The notes beneath the pieces are model-generated. The model worked only from the letters and a program-made list of their open reading frames with translations, was not told the origin of the DNA and did not search any database. Source: Beta vulgaris subsp. vulgaris (Eukaryota; Streptophyta; Magnoliopsida; Caryophyllales; Amaranthaceae). Taken from it: a stretch of 64,000 nucleotides of DNA. Numbering within the stretch: position 1 is the stretch's first letter; each line of letters begins with the position of its first letter. This document shows positions 24,401 to 35,819 of this stretch, piece by piece. The stretch is from positions 42,270,492 to 42,334,491 of the forward strand of contig NC_079203.1 in the NCBI RefSeq assembly GCF_026745355.1, written 5' to 3'. Made by a program: the position numbers and the translations under genes.

Positions 24401-27400
24401 AATCTGAGTCACACCATCCCTGAAGAGTGAGATCACCATCCGCTCGAAGTAAAATCCCATGCCCCAAAGTGCCCTTCGAGTACCGAACCACACGAACCGC
24501 AGCCTCCCAATGAGCCACGCGAGGCCGAATAAGCAGGGTCCGGTCGAGTGACAGCGAGATGGATAAGTCGCCTAACAAGGCGACGATACCGCTCTGGATC
24601 ATCAAACAAATCACCAGTATCATGACTCAAATGATGATTTTGCTCCATAGTGAAGCCACACGGCTTAGCACCCAACAAGTCAACGTCAGAAATAATATCA
24701 AGATTGTACTTCCGTTGACACAGAAACAAACCAGAAGTACCGCGGGGAACCTCAATGTCCAAAAAATACTTAAGAGGACCCAAATCCTTCATTTTGAAAC
24801 AATCACTCAGATATTCCTTGAATAAGGAAATAGGAGCAGAGACATTGAGCTGAATAGTGCTATGAGTGAAGGCGAACAAAAAAAAAATCCGAGTAGGATT
24901 AAGAGAAACCATACCCTTTCAAGGCAGTGACAAGCTTGGCAAACCAACACCGACGATCCTGTTTGAGTCCATATAAAGACTTGTGCAACCTACACACCAA
25001 ATTAGACTCAGACTGAGCAAAACCAGGAGGAAGTTTTATGTACACCTGTTCCTCAAGATCCCCATGTAAGAAAGCATTGTGAACATCCATCTGATGAAGT
25101 TCCCATTGCTTGGAGGCAACAATGGCAAGAAAAGCACGAACAATGGTCATTTTTGGCAACGGGAGCAAAAGTCTCATTATAATCAATACCAGTCTGCTGA
25201 TGAATTCCAAAAACAACTAAGTGAGATTTGAGACGCTCAACTCGCCCATCAGAATGATACTTGATACGATACACCCATTGACTCCCCAAAACCTGTTTAC
25301 CTGGAGGATGAAGCCAAAGTCCAAGTACCATTAGCATCCTGAATTTCAGTTTGCATAGAAGCTCTCAAACCTTCATCCTTCATAGCCTCCTTAAACAAAC
25401 GAGGTTCCTGCTGTGAAATAAGAGCTGCAAGAAACTTTCTATAATGTCACAATTAATATAATGTGCTAATGGATAAGGAGTACTTGAAGAAGAACAAGAA
25501 CCGAAAATAGGAGAGAAGGAAGAAACACTTGGAGCAATAATAGTATTAGTAACATAGTCCCGGAGGCGAATAGAAGGCACCTTGGTGCGCTGACCACGGC
25601 CCAAGGCCTCAGAAGAAGGCTCGGGAGAGCAAGAGTCCAAGGAAGGCAAAGAATGTGGGCTGGAAGAGGAAAGTGGGACGAGGCGAGGGGGAAATGGGAA
25701 CATGCAAGGCAGAGGGAGAATGGAGGCCTGAGGATGGGCCAGAGGGGAATCCGGGTGAGGATGGGCCGGAAGAGAGGCCATAAGTTGAAAGGAGAGAAGT
25801 AGGCGCGGGAGAAGTGGGCTGGAAACAGGAGATAGCCAGACGGACTAGAAGGCATAGGAGAATGAAAGACTATTTGGGCTGGACTAGGGAGAGAATGGGT
25901 TTGTGCGTTTGTGGTACGCTGGGAGGGATGTGGGATTATGTAGAGGGTGTGGGCGAGGCAGTGTGTGGTGGATTTGGTGTAGGAAGGGGAGTAGGTGACA
26001 AAGGAGATGGAGAGGGAATTTTTTGTGGAACAGTAGGCGAATTTTGTGGAGGTGGAGAGGGGGGAATTGCAGTCATCAAAATCACTATGAAGTTCTTGAG
26101 TGTCGGTGAGCAGAGTGTCGGTGAGTAGAGGATCAGAGGAAATGGAAGTGTCAGTAGGATGGAGAAAAGGAAAATGATGCTCATCGAATTTGACATCGCG
26201 AGAAACAAAAAACTCTTTTAGTCTCAAGATCGTATAGTTTCCACCCCTTTTGGCCAAATGGATACCCAACAAACACATATTTGCGAGTGCGACTAGCAAA
26301 CTTGTTACCGTTTGTTTTTTGATTATGAGCATAACCCAAGAATATGAATAGCATCATAAGAAGGAACTCGGCCAAACAAACATTCAAAAGGGGATTTGCC
26401 TTTGAGGAGTAAGGAGGGAGTGCGATTGATTAAATAAGCTGCAGCAAGAACACAATCCCCCCAAAAATAAATAGGCAAATGGGCTTGAAATCTAAGGGTA
26501 CGAGCAACATTTAGAATGTGTTGGTGTTTGCGTTCTACCTTCCCATTTTCTCTAGAGTGCCCACACAAGAAGTGTAAAACAAGATACCACAAGCATTAAA
26601 ATAGTCAAGTAAGCAGCGAAATTAGTGCCATTATCGCTTTGAACAATTTTAATAGATTTAGAAAATTGTCGTTGGACCATAGCCACAAAAGAAATTAACA
26701 TAGAAATAATTTCCATTTTATCAACCAAAAGATATGTCCAAACAGCTCTAGAATAATCATCAACAATAGTCAAGAAATAACAAGCACCACTAGAAGAAAC
26801 ATGGCGATAAGGTCCTCACAAATCACAATGTACTTTCTCAAAAATTCTAGAAGCTTTATTGTCACTAGAAGGAAATTTAGATCTAGTATGTTTGGAACGA
26901 AAGCATATTTCACAATTAGGATGCAAACGACCCTTATGATTGCAAAGAGGGGGAAGTAATTTTACAACGTTGTTAGAGGGATGACCAAGACGTTGATGCC
27001 ACAGTTCAAAGAGAGAAGAATCAGAAGAAACGAAAATATGTTGAATAGAATCGGGATACTCATGGAGCTCGTAGCAGCTCCATGGCCCGTCTTTTTGCGG
27101 TGAGTGCAGGTGAGGTGCGCCCAGCAGGTGGCGGACTCATGACCTAGTTTGCTGCACTTACCACACACAGGCCGGCCTTGGCCACCAGATGAAGGAGCAC
27201 GAACTGAAAAACCGACTACCTCGGGAACACCAATTTTTTCGACTAAGATAGCATGAGAAAATCGAACCCGTTCATCTAGAAGAGCAAGATGATAGGCGCG
27301 GTTCAAAGATGGCAAGTGGATTCGTAGACAAAATATTGGTACACAATTTGAGCATAAAATTCAGAACAGAACCCCATCAAAAATTCATGTAACTTGCGAT

Positions 27401-30400
27401 TTCACGACGTTGCAAATAAAGATTAGACACACTACAAGAAGGAGAACAAGGGCAGACAATAGGTGGTTCAAGCAAAGAGAGTTCTTCCCATAAAGCATTT
27501 AATTTCCCATAATAGGTAGCAATAGACATTGTTTTAGATTGTTCACAACGCGCAATGGATAGTTGTTGAATACGAGGGCCATTAACAACAGAATATCCTT
27601 GCTTTAAATGATCCCAAAGCCTACTAGCCTCACGAAATTTGGTGAGGGTAATCGTATTAGTGATCCAGGACACGAGCATGGCATTTATAGTAAGCCAATC
27701 AGTCTCCGTATAGGGCGGCTCGGGTTTTGAGATTGTTCCATCAACGAAGCCGAACTTGCGACGAGCGATTAAGGCAAGGTGGATGTCTGCCGCCCAATCG
27801 GCGTAATTCTCGTGAGTGAGACGAGTAGGCGTGATGAAATTGCCAGGCTATCTGCGACCCAAGGAAGAAAGGGGAATGAGATTCGGGTTTTAATGGTGGC
27901 GGAGGTTTGACAGCGTCCTCGCCAGCCATGACGGAAAAAAAAAATCGTGGTTTTAGGGAAGGTTTTATTTAACCTGCTTGATACCATGGCAAAGTAATAA
28001 TAGGCACAATCAAGCTTGAGATTTCTCATTAAACACAAGAGAATAGGTTACAAGAGTCCTTGAAAGAGAGATAATCAAGGAGAATAATATATTTCCTAAG
28101 AAGAAGCATATAACAAGAATATCTCAAAGATGCCTAAAGTATCGTAAGAATAGTGTTGTGTCTGATGATATGTCGTGAAAAATCCAGTTCTTCAGTAGTA
28201 ATTTTATGGAGTATAATAATCATTCGGTTTAAGTTGAATCCATTTCTGAAACCAAATCAGTACTAATTTGGGATTACAAAGACCAATGTTGTACTTATTG
28301 CTAATTTGATTGAAGATGTATGATCAACAGAAATGGAGAACTAATAGCAGATGAACACATTATTGAGCAAAAGAAGAGGAATCTTTTAACTGATTGAATG
28401 GTTAAGGCCTCAACATGATCGAACTTTCCATTCGAAATTGGCTTTAGTGAATTGAAAGAGGCCTGAAACTATAACATTGTAGCTAGGAATAGAATGGTCT
28501 AGTTTCTAGATCTTTAGGCATTTAACCTCTATGCTCTTTACAAAAAGGGATTTTCTTTGGCTTACGTTGTACTTTCTTGAATTTATGTTGTACTCGTCCT
28601 TTGAGAGAATTGCACACATTACCTCTATTGTTTTGAAAATGTATTGGTGTTGTCCTTGTGATTGAACTCTTGTCAAAAGTTTTATTGGTTGGTTTCTTCT
28701 TTTTTTTTTGGTTTTGCAATGTTCTCTAATTTTTCTTTGTTCTTATCTTTTTTTCCTCTCCTCAGGTGGTACTATTGCTATGTTTCAGAACTTATTTGAT
28801 AATTTCAGCTTTTTTCCTCTTTTGTTGTGGCTGTTGGATATGCAACAGTAGACATAAGTGGGTAAAATTTTGGATTTTTTGGGTGAAACATTTGTGTGCA
28901 GACCTTGAATAATAATGTTTATTGAATCCAAATCTAGGTTTTTTTTTCACCCCAAAAAACTGAAATTCAGTAAGCTAAAACTACGAAAGAAATGAAAATA
29001 ATGGAATTGAATCATTAACACGGGTTCAAGAGCAAGAGTAGAGCTAATTCCATTTTAAATACATAGGGATACCTTATGGTAATTAATTCCTAAGAGAAAG
29101 GGTACAATACAAAGCAGAATTTGATAAACCACAAGGTCTACCTTAGGGAAAAAAAGCCCATAAAAGAGGCACAAAACTTCTTGCTGCTCAAATTTTGGGG
29201 GTGAACATCTAAGATTTGTTAAATCTTTTGAATACTGTGCTTCTTTTGATAGCACTTTCTCCTTGTCTCTATGTTATTACGTTTCACTCTCAATCGTTAT
29301 TTATTAATGTTTGAAAGCTATTATCTCCTCTCCCTGGCCCCGTTGAAAAGCTCTTCTATATATTTATGCAGCGGATGTACAAATAAAGCTTGTCATACCA
29401 AACCATCATGGCGAAAATCTAGTGGGGATATTACATGATACAAGCTCCAAGGAGCTTGTAATTGTGTGTCATGGAATTAAGTCCGTGAAGGTTAGTATAT
29501 GCTGCTGGAAGTAAGACTGCCTTATCTCAAATTTGGACGCATTACATTTACTTCCATCAGAACACCAGTACAATGGAGAGACTGATTGATTTTAAAAACT
29601 TGCCTCTTCAGCCTATTGCTATACTTTATTGCCTTTTCTCATTGCATTAAGAGATTTTTCTAGCAGATGTTGTGTATTGGCATTTATGCTTTTCATTGTG
29701 ATGAAAATAATCGTTGATGGGAACCAAATTAGCAACTTTTTTATGCCTTGATGTTGTTTGATTAGAGTCTACATGGTTCTTGGTTGTTGCAATATTCATA
29801 CAGTACTGTCACCATTGCTATATGCCACAGTCTTCATACCTTATGGGCTTAGAAATGCATCCTGAACAATATTTTATGAACTAAATATCAAATGTAAAGC
29901 ATTATTGTGCAGGGTGGTTTACTGATATTTATTTCCTGAGTGACTATGAACTGCTTCTCTATTGCATTGAATTGAAGGAAACAACCTGATTTGTTGGATG
30001 AACTGTCAACAATCATTTGATGATGTCAGGAACGCATTCCCATGGTGAGCCTTGCTGCTGCAATAGGAAAGACTGGAATAAGTGCCTTCCGCTTTGACTT
30101 TGCTGGAAATGGGTGAGTTTTGTGAACTGAATTACATAGTCCCTCCATCCGGAATAATAGTCTTATACTTCTATGTTACTCTGGGATCTACCAAAAAGTT
30201 TTTATAATCCTGATAAGAAATAAATGGTGCTTAGATATCCAAACATACACTGTAATGGAGTGGTGGAGAGAGGAGGGAAAGAACACGACTTTCATGAAAG
30301 ATATTTTAGTGAAATCATGGTGAAGTATTAGGGGTTTGGACAATGTAAATTAGTCTTGCATGGAAAGAGAATTAAACAAGTTAATCCTGACAACAAAAAG

Positions 30401-33400
30401 AAGATAGAGATGTAATCAAGGAACCCCCCCCCCCCCCAAATAAGGGAAAAAACCTGTAAACTATGAAGCAACGGATAATGGTTTGTTGTATGCGGATATT
30501 TGAGGTAAAGCTTCTTTGTTTCCCAGGAAATGATTGGTTCTTGTCCCTCACTTCCTCTTTCCCCAAACAAAAATCACAAGTATCCAATCTAACAATCTGA
30601 AATGGTGGTTAGGCAGCTGTGAGTTGTGTCTGCACCACGCCCTTCACTATATTGTTCAAACTCTGTATTATGTAGTCTATCAGTTTCTTTTTTATGTCGG
30701 AGTTTCTAGATTCATGAAAATAAGCGTTTGTGAGTGAAAATGTATATTACTTCTTAATATGTATTCGTAAATGGTATATTCTTCTCTGTTTAAGCAAAGG
30801 ACTTAGAAACACGCATGGAGCGTGGAAATTTTAGTGCATGACAGCAATAAATGGTTCGCCAAATTTTTTAGTTGGCACATCTATATGTTGAGTATTGGGA
30901 AAAATTCATCTAGCTGACTCATTGATAGAAATCTTTTCTGCTCTTCATGTAGTGAAAGTGAAGGTTCATTTCGATATGGCAACTATCACAGAGAAGCTGA
31001 GGACTTGCATGCAGTTGCCCAACACTTCCGCGGAATTGGCCGTATTATAACCATGATTGTTGGTCACAGTAAAGGTTTGTACTGTAGCCCTGCTTTTTAA
31101 ACTTAAATAGCAAATAAAAATCGATATTGACATATTTTAGATGGAAGGACTTTGCTTCATTCTCCCTATCTTGAAGAAGCATATATGAAGTCTGTGTCTG
31201 TTTGAGCTATGGGGTTTAATAGAGCACAAAGAATATGATTCAGGAGTACTTGTATCATGTCTTATCATTTTTAGTCCTCAATGGCTTGCATTGTATACTA
31301 ACTATTTGCCTATTGGATTGGAAACTATGGTCTATGGATATAGCTTGTGGTGGTATAAAGTTAAGAACTCTGTTAAATGGTACCTTCATCTCAGCCCTTA
31401 ATTATGAAAAGTTGACAAATTAAGGACTAGGACTACGGGATATAGTTTCTCAACCTTGCAATTCATGAAACCGAAAAGTACAAAGAAATGAAGTAGGAAC
31501 CCGATTGTTCGAACATGTAACCATATTATTGGAGCACAATCAAGGAGGATTCGCAACCTAGAATCTCCTTGTCACAAGCTTTCTTTGTTTTACTTTAATT
31601 TTCTAGTTGCTCAGTTTGCTACCTTGAAACTTTATTTTGGTTACTTTCGGAAGCTTGCTAGCAAGTGAAGTAACACTAGAATAAGTTAACACTGGAGTTT
31701 GAAAAAGGTTCATGCAGGAGGAAATGTGGTGCTGCTGTATGCTGCAAAATACCATGATGTTCATAGAGTCATAAATATTTCTGGCCGCTTTGACCTGAAG
31801 AAAGGCATTGAAGGTCGCCTGGGCAAGAATTTTCTAGAAAGGATTGAGAACGCTGGATTTATTGATGTTAATAGCAAAAGTGGTAAGTTAAAGTGAAGGG
31901 TTTAGCTTTCAGAGCTTCAGATATGCTGATCTTGTTGCTGAAACTTCTTCATTTATTTATTCTTCTGGAAGTTCCTTGTAATTGTATTCCTGTACTTGCT
32001 GAAGCAACATATTTTTTTTTGACTTGGTATCACATGCTTCCTACTCCCTGTTATGCAAGTTGGAACCAGAGCCATCCTGTTTCAAACTTTTTGTTATTTT
32101 AAGTTTTAGTGTTTTCTCATAATTAGCTACATTATTTATCTTTTGGCTTCTTTGAAGCATAAGCAGCAGAGGAACATTCACTGGCTAGCGGTGTCCTGTT
32201 GCAGGAAAATTTCAGTATCGTGTAACTAAGAAGAGCTTAATGGATCGCCTTTCTACAGATGTTCGATCAGCATGTCACTTAATAAGTGAGGACTGCAGGT
32301 CAGAATTTAGCCAGTTTGATTGTATCAGAAATTTTCGTTATCAGGAACCTTTCACTCATAATCAAAAGGTTTCATCTTCCATTGCATTAGTATATGCCTT
32401 ATGAGGTGCAATTTTCACCTTTTGTGCCTTAATATGTAGTGAACTCAAGTTCCTCGATAAAATAGAGTAAAATTGAGCTCAGAAAGGTCAATGCAGCTGT
32501 TTGTGAAACTGGTGCTTAGTTTTGTCTGGCAATTAGTGGAAACATCAGCGATAGCAAGTATTAATTGATTTCAGCTGACTTGTGGTAAGAACTGACTAAG
32601 ATTTGTTATAAATTAACATAACCTTGACACGGTTGATGACAGAAAATGAGAAAGATAATGAGTATTTGATTGATAACTGAAAATACAGCAAAACTAAATG
32701 ATATTCAAGCTTTCGAGAGGCTTGATTCTCTCCCAACTGAACTCTTAAAAGCTCACCAATTTTCTCATCTATTTTTCCACCTGATTTCTTCTCACTAATC
32801 TCTTCTATTTATGAGCTAACTAACTTGATTTCTCTCCAAGCTAACCTAATTTTATTGTGCTTCCCATAATACCCCTCCCTTAATACCCAATGCATAGCAG
32901 ATTGAGGCTAATTAAGTGGAGAAAGAATGATACGAGTAATCTGAAGCAAAGAAATAGGATTGCTTAAGATTATTAAATGACCACACAAATGCAACACCCA
33001 CATTGAAAGGTGATCTTATTATCTATTACATCACACCTTATTGTGGACTTGCTTCTCTCAAACTAATTGTTGTGATCTTAGCAAAATACCTCTTGCATCA
33101 CATTCATTACCGATTCTTATGCACATTTCCCAATTCCCATCGTCCCCTTTATCATAACACACGTTGCATAAGTAAACAAGAGTGGGGGCTTGGATTGGTT
33201 CCTTGCAACTTTTGAAAATGTTGAAAATATGATGTATTTGAATACTTGTATAATTACCATATACCTTTTCTGTTTAATGTCTTAACAACCATTAATCTTA
33301 GCAGGCAGATCTATGCATACGTCACTTGTGGTTCTGAACGGTGTTTCTGGTGGTCTAGTCTCTAGAGTTTAGTGTTCCATTTAGCAGTTAAGAAATTTGC

Positions 33401-33671
33401 TGATGCAGTAGCTCTTCCTTGCAGGGTTTTAACAATTCATGGTTCCATGGACCAAATTGTGCCAGTCAAAGATGCCTTAGAATTTGATGAAGTTATTGCC
33501 AATCACACGCTTCGAATTATAGATGGTGCGGATCATGAATTTACTTTGCATCAAAATGAATTGGTACAAGTAACCCTAGATTTTATCAGGAATCAAAATC
33601 AATGCGATGACACAGCAGATGCTTTGCTCTTTCATGCACGAGGTCGTTCTTCCATCTGTCCAAAACTTTGA
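18479..33671 (+). CDS. Alpha/beta hydrolase superfamily protein (305 aa, seven coding exons)
   Basis: Exons join 18479-18566, 29372-29490, 30030-30112, 30953-31074, 31718-31882, 32205-32298 and 33425-33671. All junctions are GT/AG, and the phases add up to 918 nt with a stop. The product resembles plant serine hydrolases of the peptidase S9/lysophospholipase-like group. The oxyanion region 'VIVCHGI' is near residues 60-66, followed by '[15 protein letters not shown]' (88-103). The nucleophile elbow is 'GHSKGG' with Ser136. The likely charge-relay Asp is Asp233 in 'GSMDQIVP', and the His is His261 in 'GADHEF'. There is no signal peptide, so it is probably cytosolic; the substrate is unknown. 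Intron 1 is 10.8 kb because of two nested Copia elements on the opposite strand. All seven exons remain open, so the gene can still be functional if that intron is spliced. Confidence 0.9.
19020..20570 (-). pseudogene. Inner Copia: reverse transcriptase and RNase H region
   Basis: The RT is read from about 20527 down to 19887. It shows '[14 protein letters not shown]' (near 20340), '[13 protein letters not shown]' (near 20110) and the catalytic 'YVDDLI' (near 19970). The frame then changes, and RNase H follows with '[12 protein letters not shown]' and '[14 protein letters not shown]' (near 19370) and '[10 protein letters not shown]' (near 19175). At least two frame changes break it. In an active element these domains copy RNA to DNA in virus-like particles. 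Confidence 0.85.
21266..22226 (-). pseudogene. Inner Copia: integrase region
   Basis: A GAG-pre-integrase zinc-binding segment ('[11 protein letters not shown]', near 22115) is followed by the DDE core with 'KSDNGTEF' (near 21770) and '[13 protein letters not shown]' (near 21680). Next comes the C-terminal '[17 protein letters not shown]' (near 21550) and 'LFLGYP'. Frame changes occur near 21860, 21600 and 21400. A Pro-rich linker (21200-20750) leads to RT. Confidence 0.85.
22099..23617 (-). pseudogene. Inner Copia: gag, zinc knuckle and protease region
   Basis: Gag starts at the ATG at 23617 ('[17 protein letters not shown]'). It continues to about 23130, shifts frame, and reaches a stop near 22854. 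Beyond it lies a CCHC knuckle ('[14 protein letters not shown]', near 22840-22790). The ORF 22647-22099 carries the retroviral-type aspartic protease signature '[12 protein letters not shown]' at about 22485-22450. These parts package RNA and mature the particle in active relatives. Confidence 0.85.
23884..25340 (-). pseudogene. Outer Copia: reverse transcriptase and RNase H region
   Basis: The RT is broken across 25337-24433. '[11 protein letters not shown]' lies near 25270, '[19 protein letters not shown]' near 25100, and '[13 protein letters not shown]' near 24960. The expected YVDD block near 24880 is lost in a small deletion: the sequence jumps from 'TIQLNV' to '[10 protein letters not shown]'. 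RNase H ('[15 protein letters not shown]', ORF 24363-23884) is comparatively intact. Confidence 0.8.
26181..26775 (-). pseudogene. Outer Copia: integrase remnant
   Basis: '[13 protein letters not shown]' (near 26765), 'VQSDNGTNF' (near 26645), '[19 protein letters not shown]' (near 26545) and '[17 protein letters not shown]' (near 26430) keep the order of a Copia integrase. Frameshifts lie near 26600 and 26340. A long Pro/Ser-rich linker (26130-25400) follows, with low-complexity C/T-rich sequence. Confidence 0.8.
26962..27929 (-). pseudogene. Outer Copia: gag with zinc knuckle; protease deleted
   Basis: Gag begins at the ATG at 27929 ('[17 protein letters not shown]'), is frameshifted near 27850, and continues through 27679-27377. 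The CCHC knuckle '[14 protein letters not shown]' is near 27175-27130. About 100 bp later comes the pre-integrase '[11 protein letters not shown]' in a shifted frame. In the inner element those landmarks are about 680 bp apart, so the protease segment is missing here. Confidence 0.8.
28155..29371 (+). other. Rest of hydrolase intron 1
   Basis: No element ends or ORFs of note. The intron ends with the acceptor 'tatttatgcag' at 29371. Confidence 0.6.
30423..30437. repeat. Poly(C) run in hydrolase intron 3
   Basis: An uninterrupted run of about 15 C residues lies inside intron 3 (30113-30952). Its length may be unreliable in assemblies. Confidence 0.85.
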
Positions 33672-34133
33672 TGGTGTTTCTTTTTTCTTAGTTCAGGATG
33701 CCTAATGTAACATCAACCCTGTGTAATATGGGGTTGGAAAATGGAAGCTTCTGGAGAACCAGAAAACAATAGTATGTTGTTGATAGATGATAACCCGTAT
33801 AATGCATCATCCTTTGGGATTAACATATATGAACTTTTGCATACTGGTATGGCCTCTTTTAAAGTTTCATTAAGGTATCGTGCTGGAAGTATGTATGTTT
33901 CTTAGGAACTAATTATCTACAATTAGACGTCTCTTAGGGTTCAACTGAACTGCTATTTGTTTTTTCATGCAAGAACAATCCTCCCTCTCCCCCAGATAAG
34001 TCTACCAAATTTGACTAAAAAAATCAAAGTGCGTAAAGCCTATACTAATATGGGATGAAGATTATAGGAAATTGTGACCGAGAAGAAGTGCTCTTTTATT
34101 TTTGTAGAGAGAAGTGCTCTTTAGTACCTCAAA
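33672..34133 (+). other. 3' UTR and downstream flank of the hydrolase gene
   Basis: AT-rich sequence without ORFs. Transcript end not determined. A non-LTR element begins at 34145. Confidence 0.5.
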
Positions 34134-34144
34134 TACACGTAATT

Positions 34145-35477
34145 AACCCCCTTTCTCTCTCTACACTTTCATCCTCTGCCTTCTCTCTACAAAAGTATAC
34201 TCCTAACCCTAGAACTCGCTGGAGATCCGGCGTCGTGCAGGTTTCCGGCGGATCTTCGGCGAGTTCCATTGTTTTTTTCTTTGCCTTTTTTGTCCGTTTT
34301 CAATCGGTTCCCTTAGCCTTCAGCCTCGTTGCCTAGTTTTCCATCGGTCTCGTCATCTAGTTTTTCGATCGGTTTTTCCATTGGTCTCGTCGCCTAGTTT
34401 TTCGGTTGCAATTTCTCCCTTCAACCACTAGTATTGCTCCAGCCGTGTCTCCGTCGTCTCCACCGCCCACCGTGAGTTAGTTTAGTTTGGGCTTCCCTTC
34501 CCCCTCACCCTTGTTTCGTGGTTAGGTGTCTCTCCCCCTCCCCTTTGTTGTCAGTTTTGGGCCTCCGCTCGCCCTCCCCTTATGTCAGTTTTGGGCCTCC
34601 CCCTCCCCTCTTAGTGTAGTATCAGGAAAATCGTAAAGATATCGGGCTTCCCCTCCCCTTCCCCCTTTAGTGTTGTGTAGGTAGTTTCTCACGGTGGTTG
34701 TGCTTTCACCTGGTATTGCTTTTGATCTTGGAAGTGTGTTCCCTTTTATCCACTTTACGGTTTAGTTAACTATTTTCGTTGTTGAGGTTTTGATTGGATT
34801 AGTATGGTGTTGTTGATTAGTATGGTGGTGGTGTTTATTAAATCCATCTGTCTATGTGGTTGGTTAGGGTTTGCGTGACAAGAGATTTCATGTTTGGGGT
34901 TTGTTTTATCCGATTTTCATAATCGGATGGTTCTTCGAGATCTAACCTTGGTTAGATTTTAATCTCGCTTGGCAATGATTTCATTTATCATTGACTTGAC
35001 AAAACGATATTTGAAGGCGGCTCCCCAATTTGTCAATTGGATTTATAGCGCGTCAACTCATTTGAGCTTCTCCTTTAAGGAAAAGCCTGAAATACCTTTC
35101 CAAAAGGGTATTAAGCCACACAAAAATGTAACTCTTTCAGGAAAATTGACCATAGAAGTCCAGGTGACAAAAGGTCACCCGAATTGGTCTTGTGGAGTTC
35201 ATCGTCTCGCTAGTACTTGGTTGCCCCGCTCGTGAAATCAAGCCTCTCCTCCCACTCCTTTCAGCAAGGTTCTGGCGATTGTCATCCCCCAGAAAAAGCG
35301 TCATCCACTAGATCGAACAGTTTTTATTCTAGTTTAAGTTCTTTATGTATTTTGTAGTTGTTGTGTAAGAGCGAGTCCAGCTCAATTTAGTTTCTTTATG
35401 TTCATTTGGTTGTTTTTTAGCACTAGGATACTTTCATTTTTAATTGATGCACAATTTCTCCGATGTCAAAAAAAACT
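34145..35477 (+). mobile_element. Non-LTR retrotransposon, LINE-derived and non-autonomous (1,333 bp)
   Basis: The perfect 11-bp repeat TACACGTAATT (34134-34144 and 35478-35488) flanks the segment. The 3' end reads 'aatttctccgatgtc' then a short A run, as in plant L1-type LINE tails. The 5' part is pyrimidine-rich with 'aaccctagaactcgctgga', like LINE leaders. The ORF at 34969-35235 shows no endonuclease or RT motif, so the element is internally deleted or a LARD-like derivative mobilised in trans. Confidence 0.8.
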
Positions 35478-35819
35478 TACACGTAATTGATGCTAGCCAA
35501 CTAGGTTTGTAAAGTCTTACGGTATAGTAACCAAGACTTGAGATCGTTTTTCGTTTATATTACTGCTTTTGTGGCTCTCTATACAACAAAAGCAGAAAAT
35601 GACAGATAGATGTGAAACGAAACTGCCAGGAGGTTGTTCAACCATATTACTAGCTCAGGTTGTCAAAGAGCAAAGGCATTTCTTCTAAATTCTAACACTA
35701 TCCAAAACTCCAGGCAGGGACCACGAAAGTTGCAGCACTTGCAAAGGTGTTGTCGGGTAGCTTTATTGATGAAATCTTTCATGCGTCAACTAGCTTAGAG
35801 CACTAAATCTTCAGAAATA

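Larger units (their letters stand above)
18773..28149 (-). mobile_element. Outer (older) Copia retrotransposon in intron 1 of the hydrolase gene
   Basis: The left LTR is split into 18773-18842 and 23841-23943; the right LTR is 27987-28149. Flanking pentamers are GTAGT (18768-18772) and ATAGT (28150-28154), one mismatch apart. In minus-strand order there is a primer site 'tggtatcaagcag' (27986-27974, complementary to initiator Met tRNA). Gag, zinc knuckle, integrase, reverse transcriptase and RNase H remnants follow. A polypurine tract 'aacttgaggggg' ends at 23944. Without the nested element it is about 4.4 kb. Many frameshifts make it inactive. Short LTRs and '[17 protein letters not shown]' in the RT suggest the Ale/Retrofit branch. 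Confidence 0.9.

Noticed and set aside
30140..30335. Possible Stowaway MITE in hydrolase intron 3 ('agtccctccatccggaataa')
   Set aside because: The left end is suggestive, but the right end does not form a convincing inverted repeat with flanking TA.
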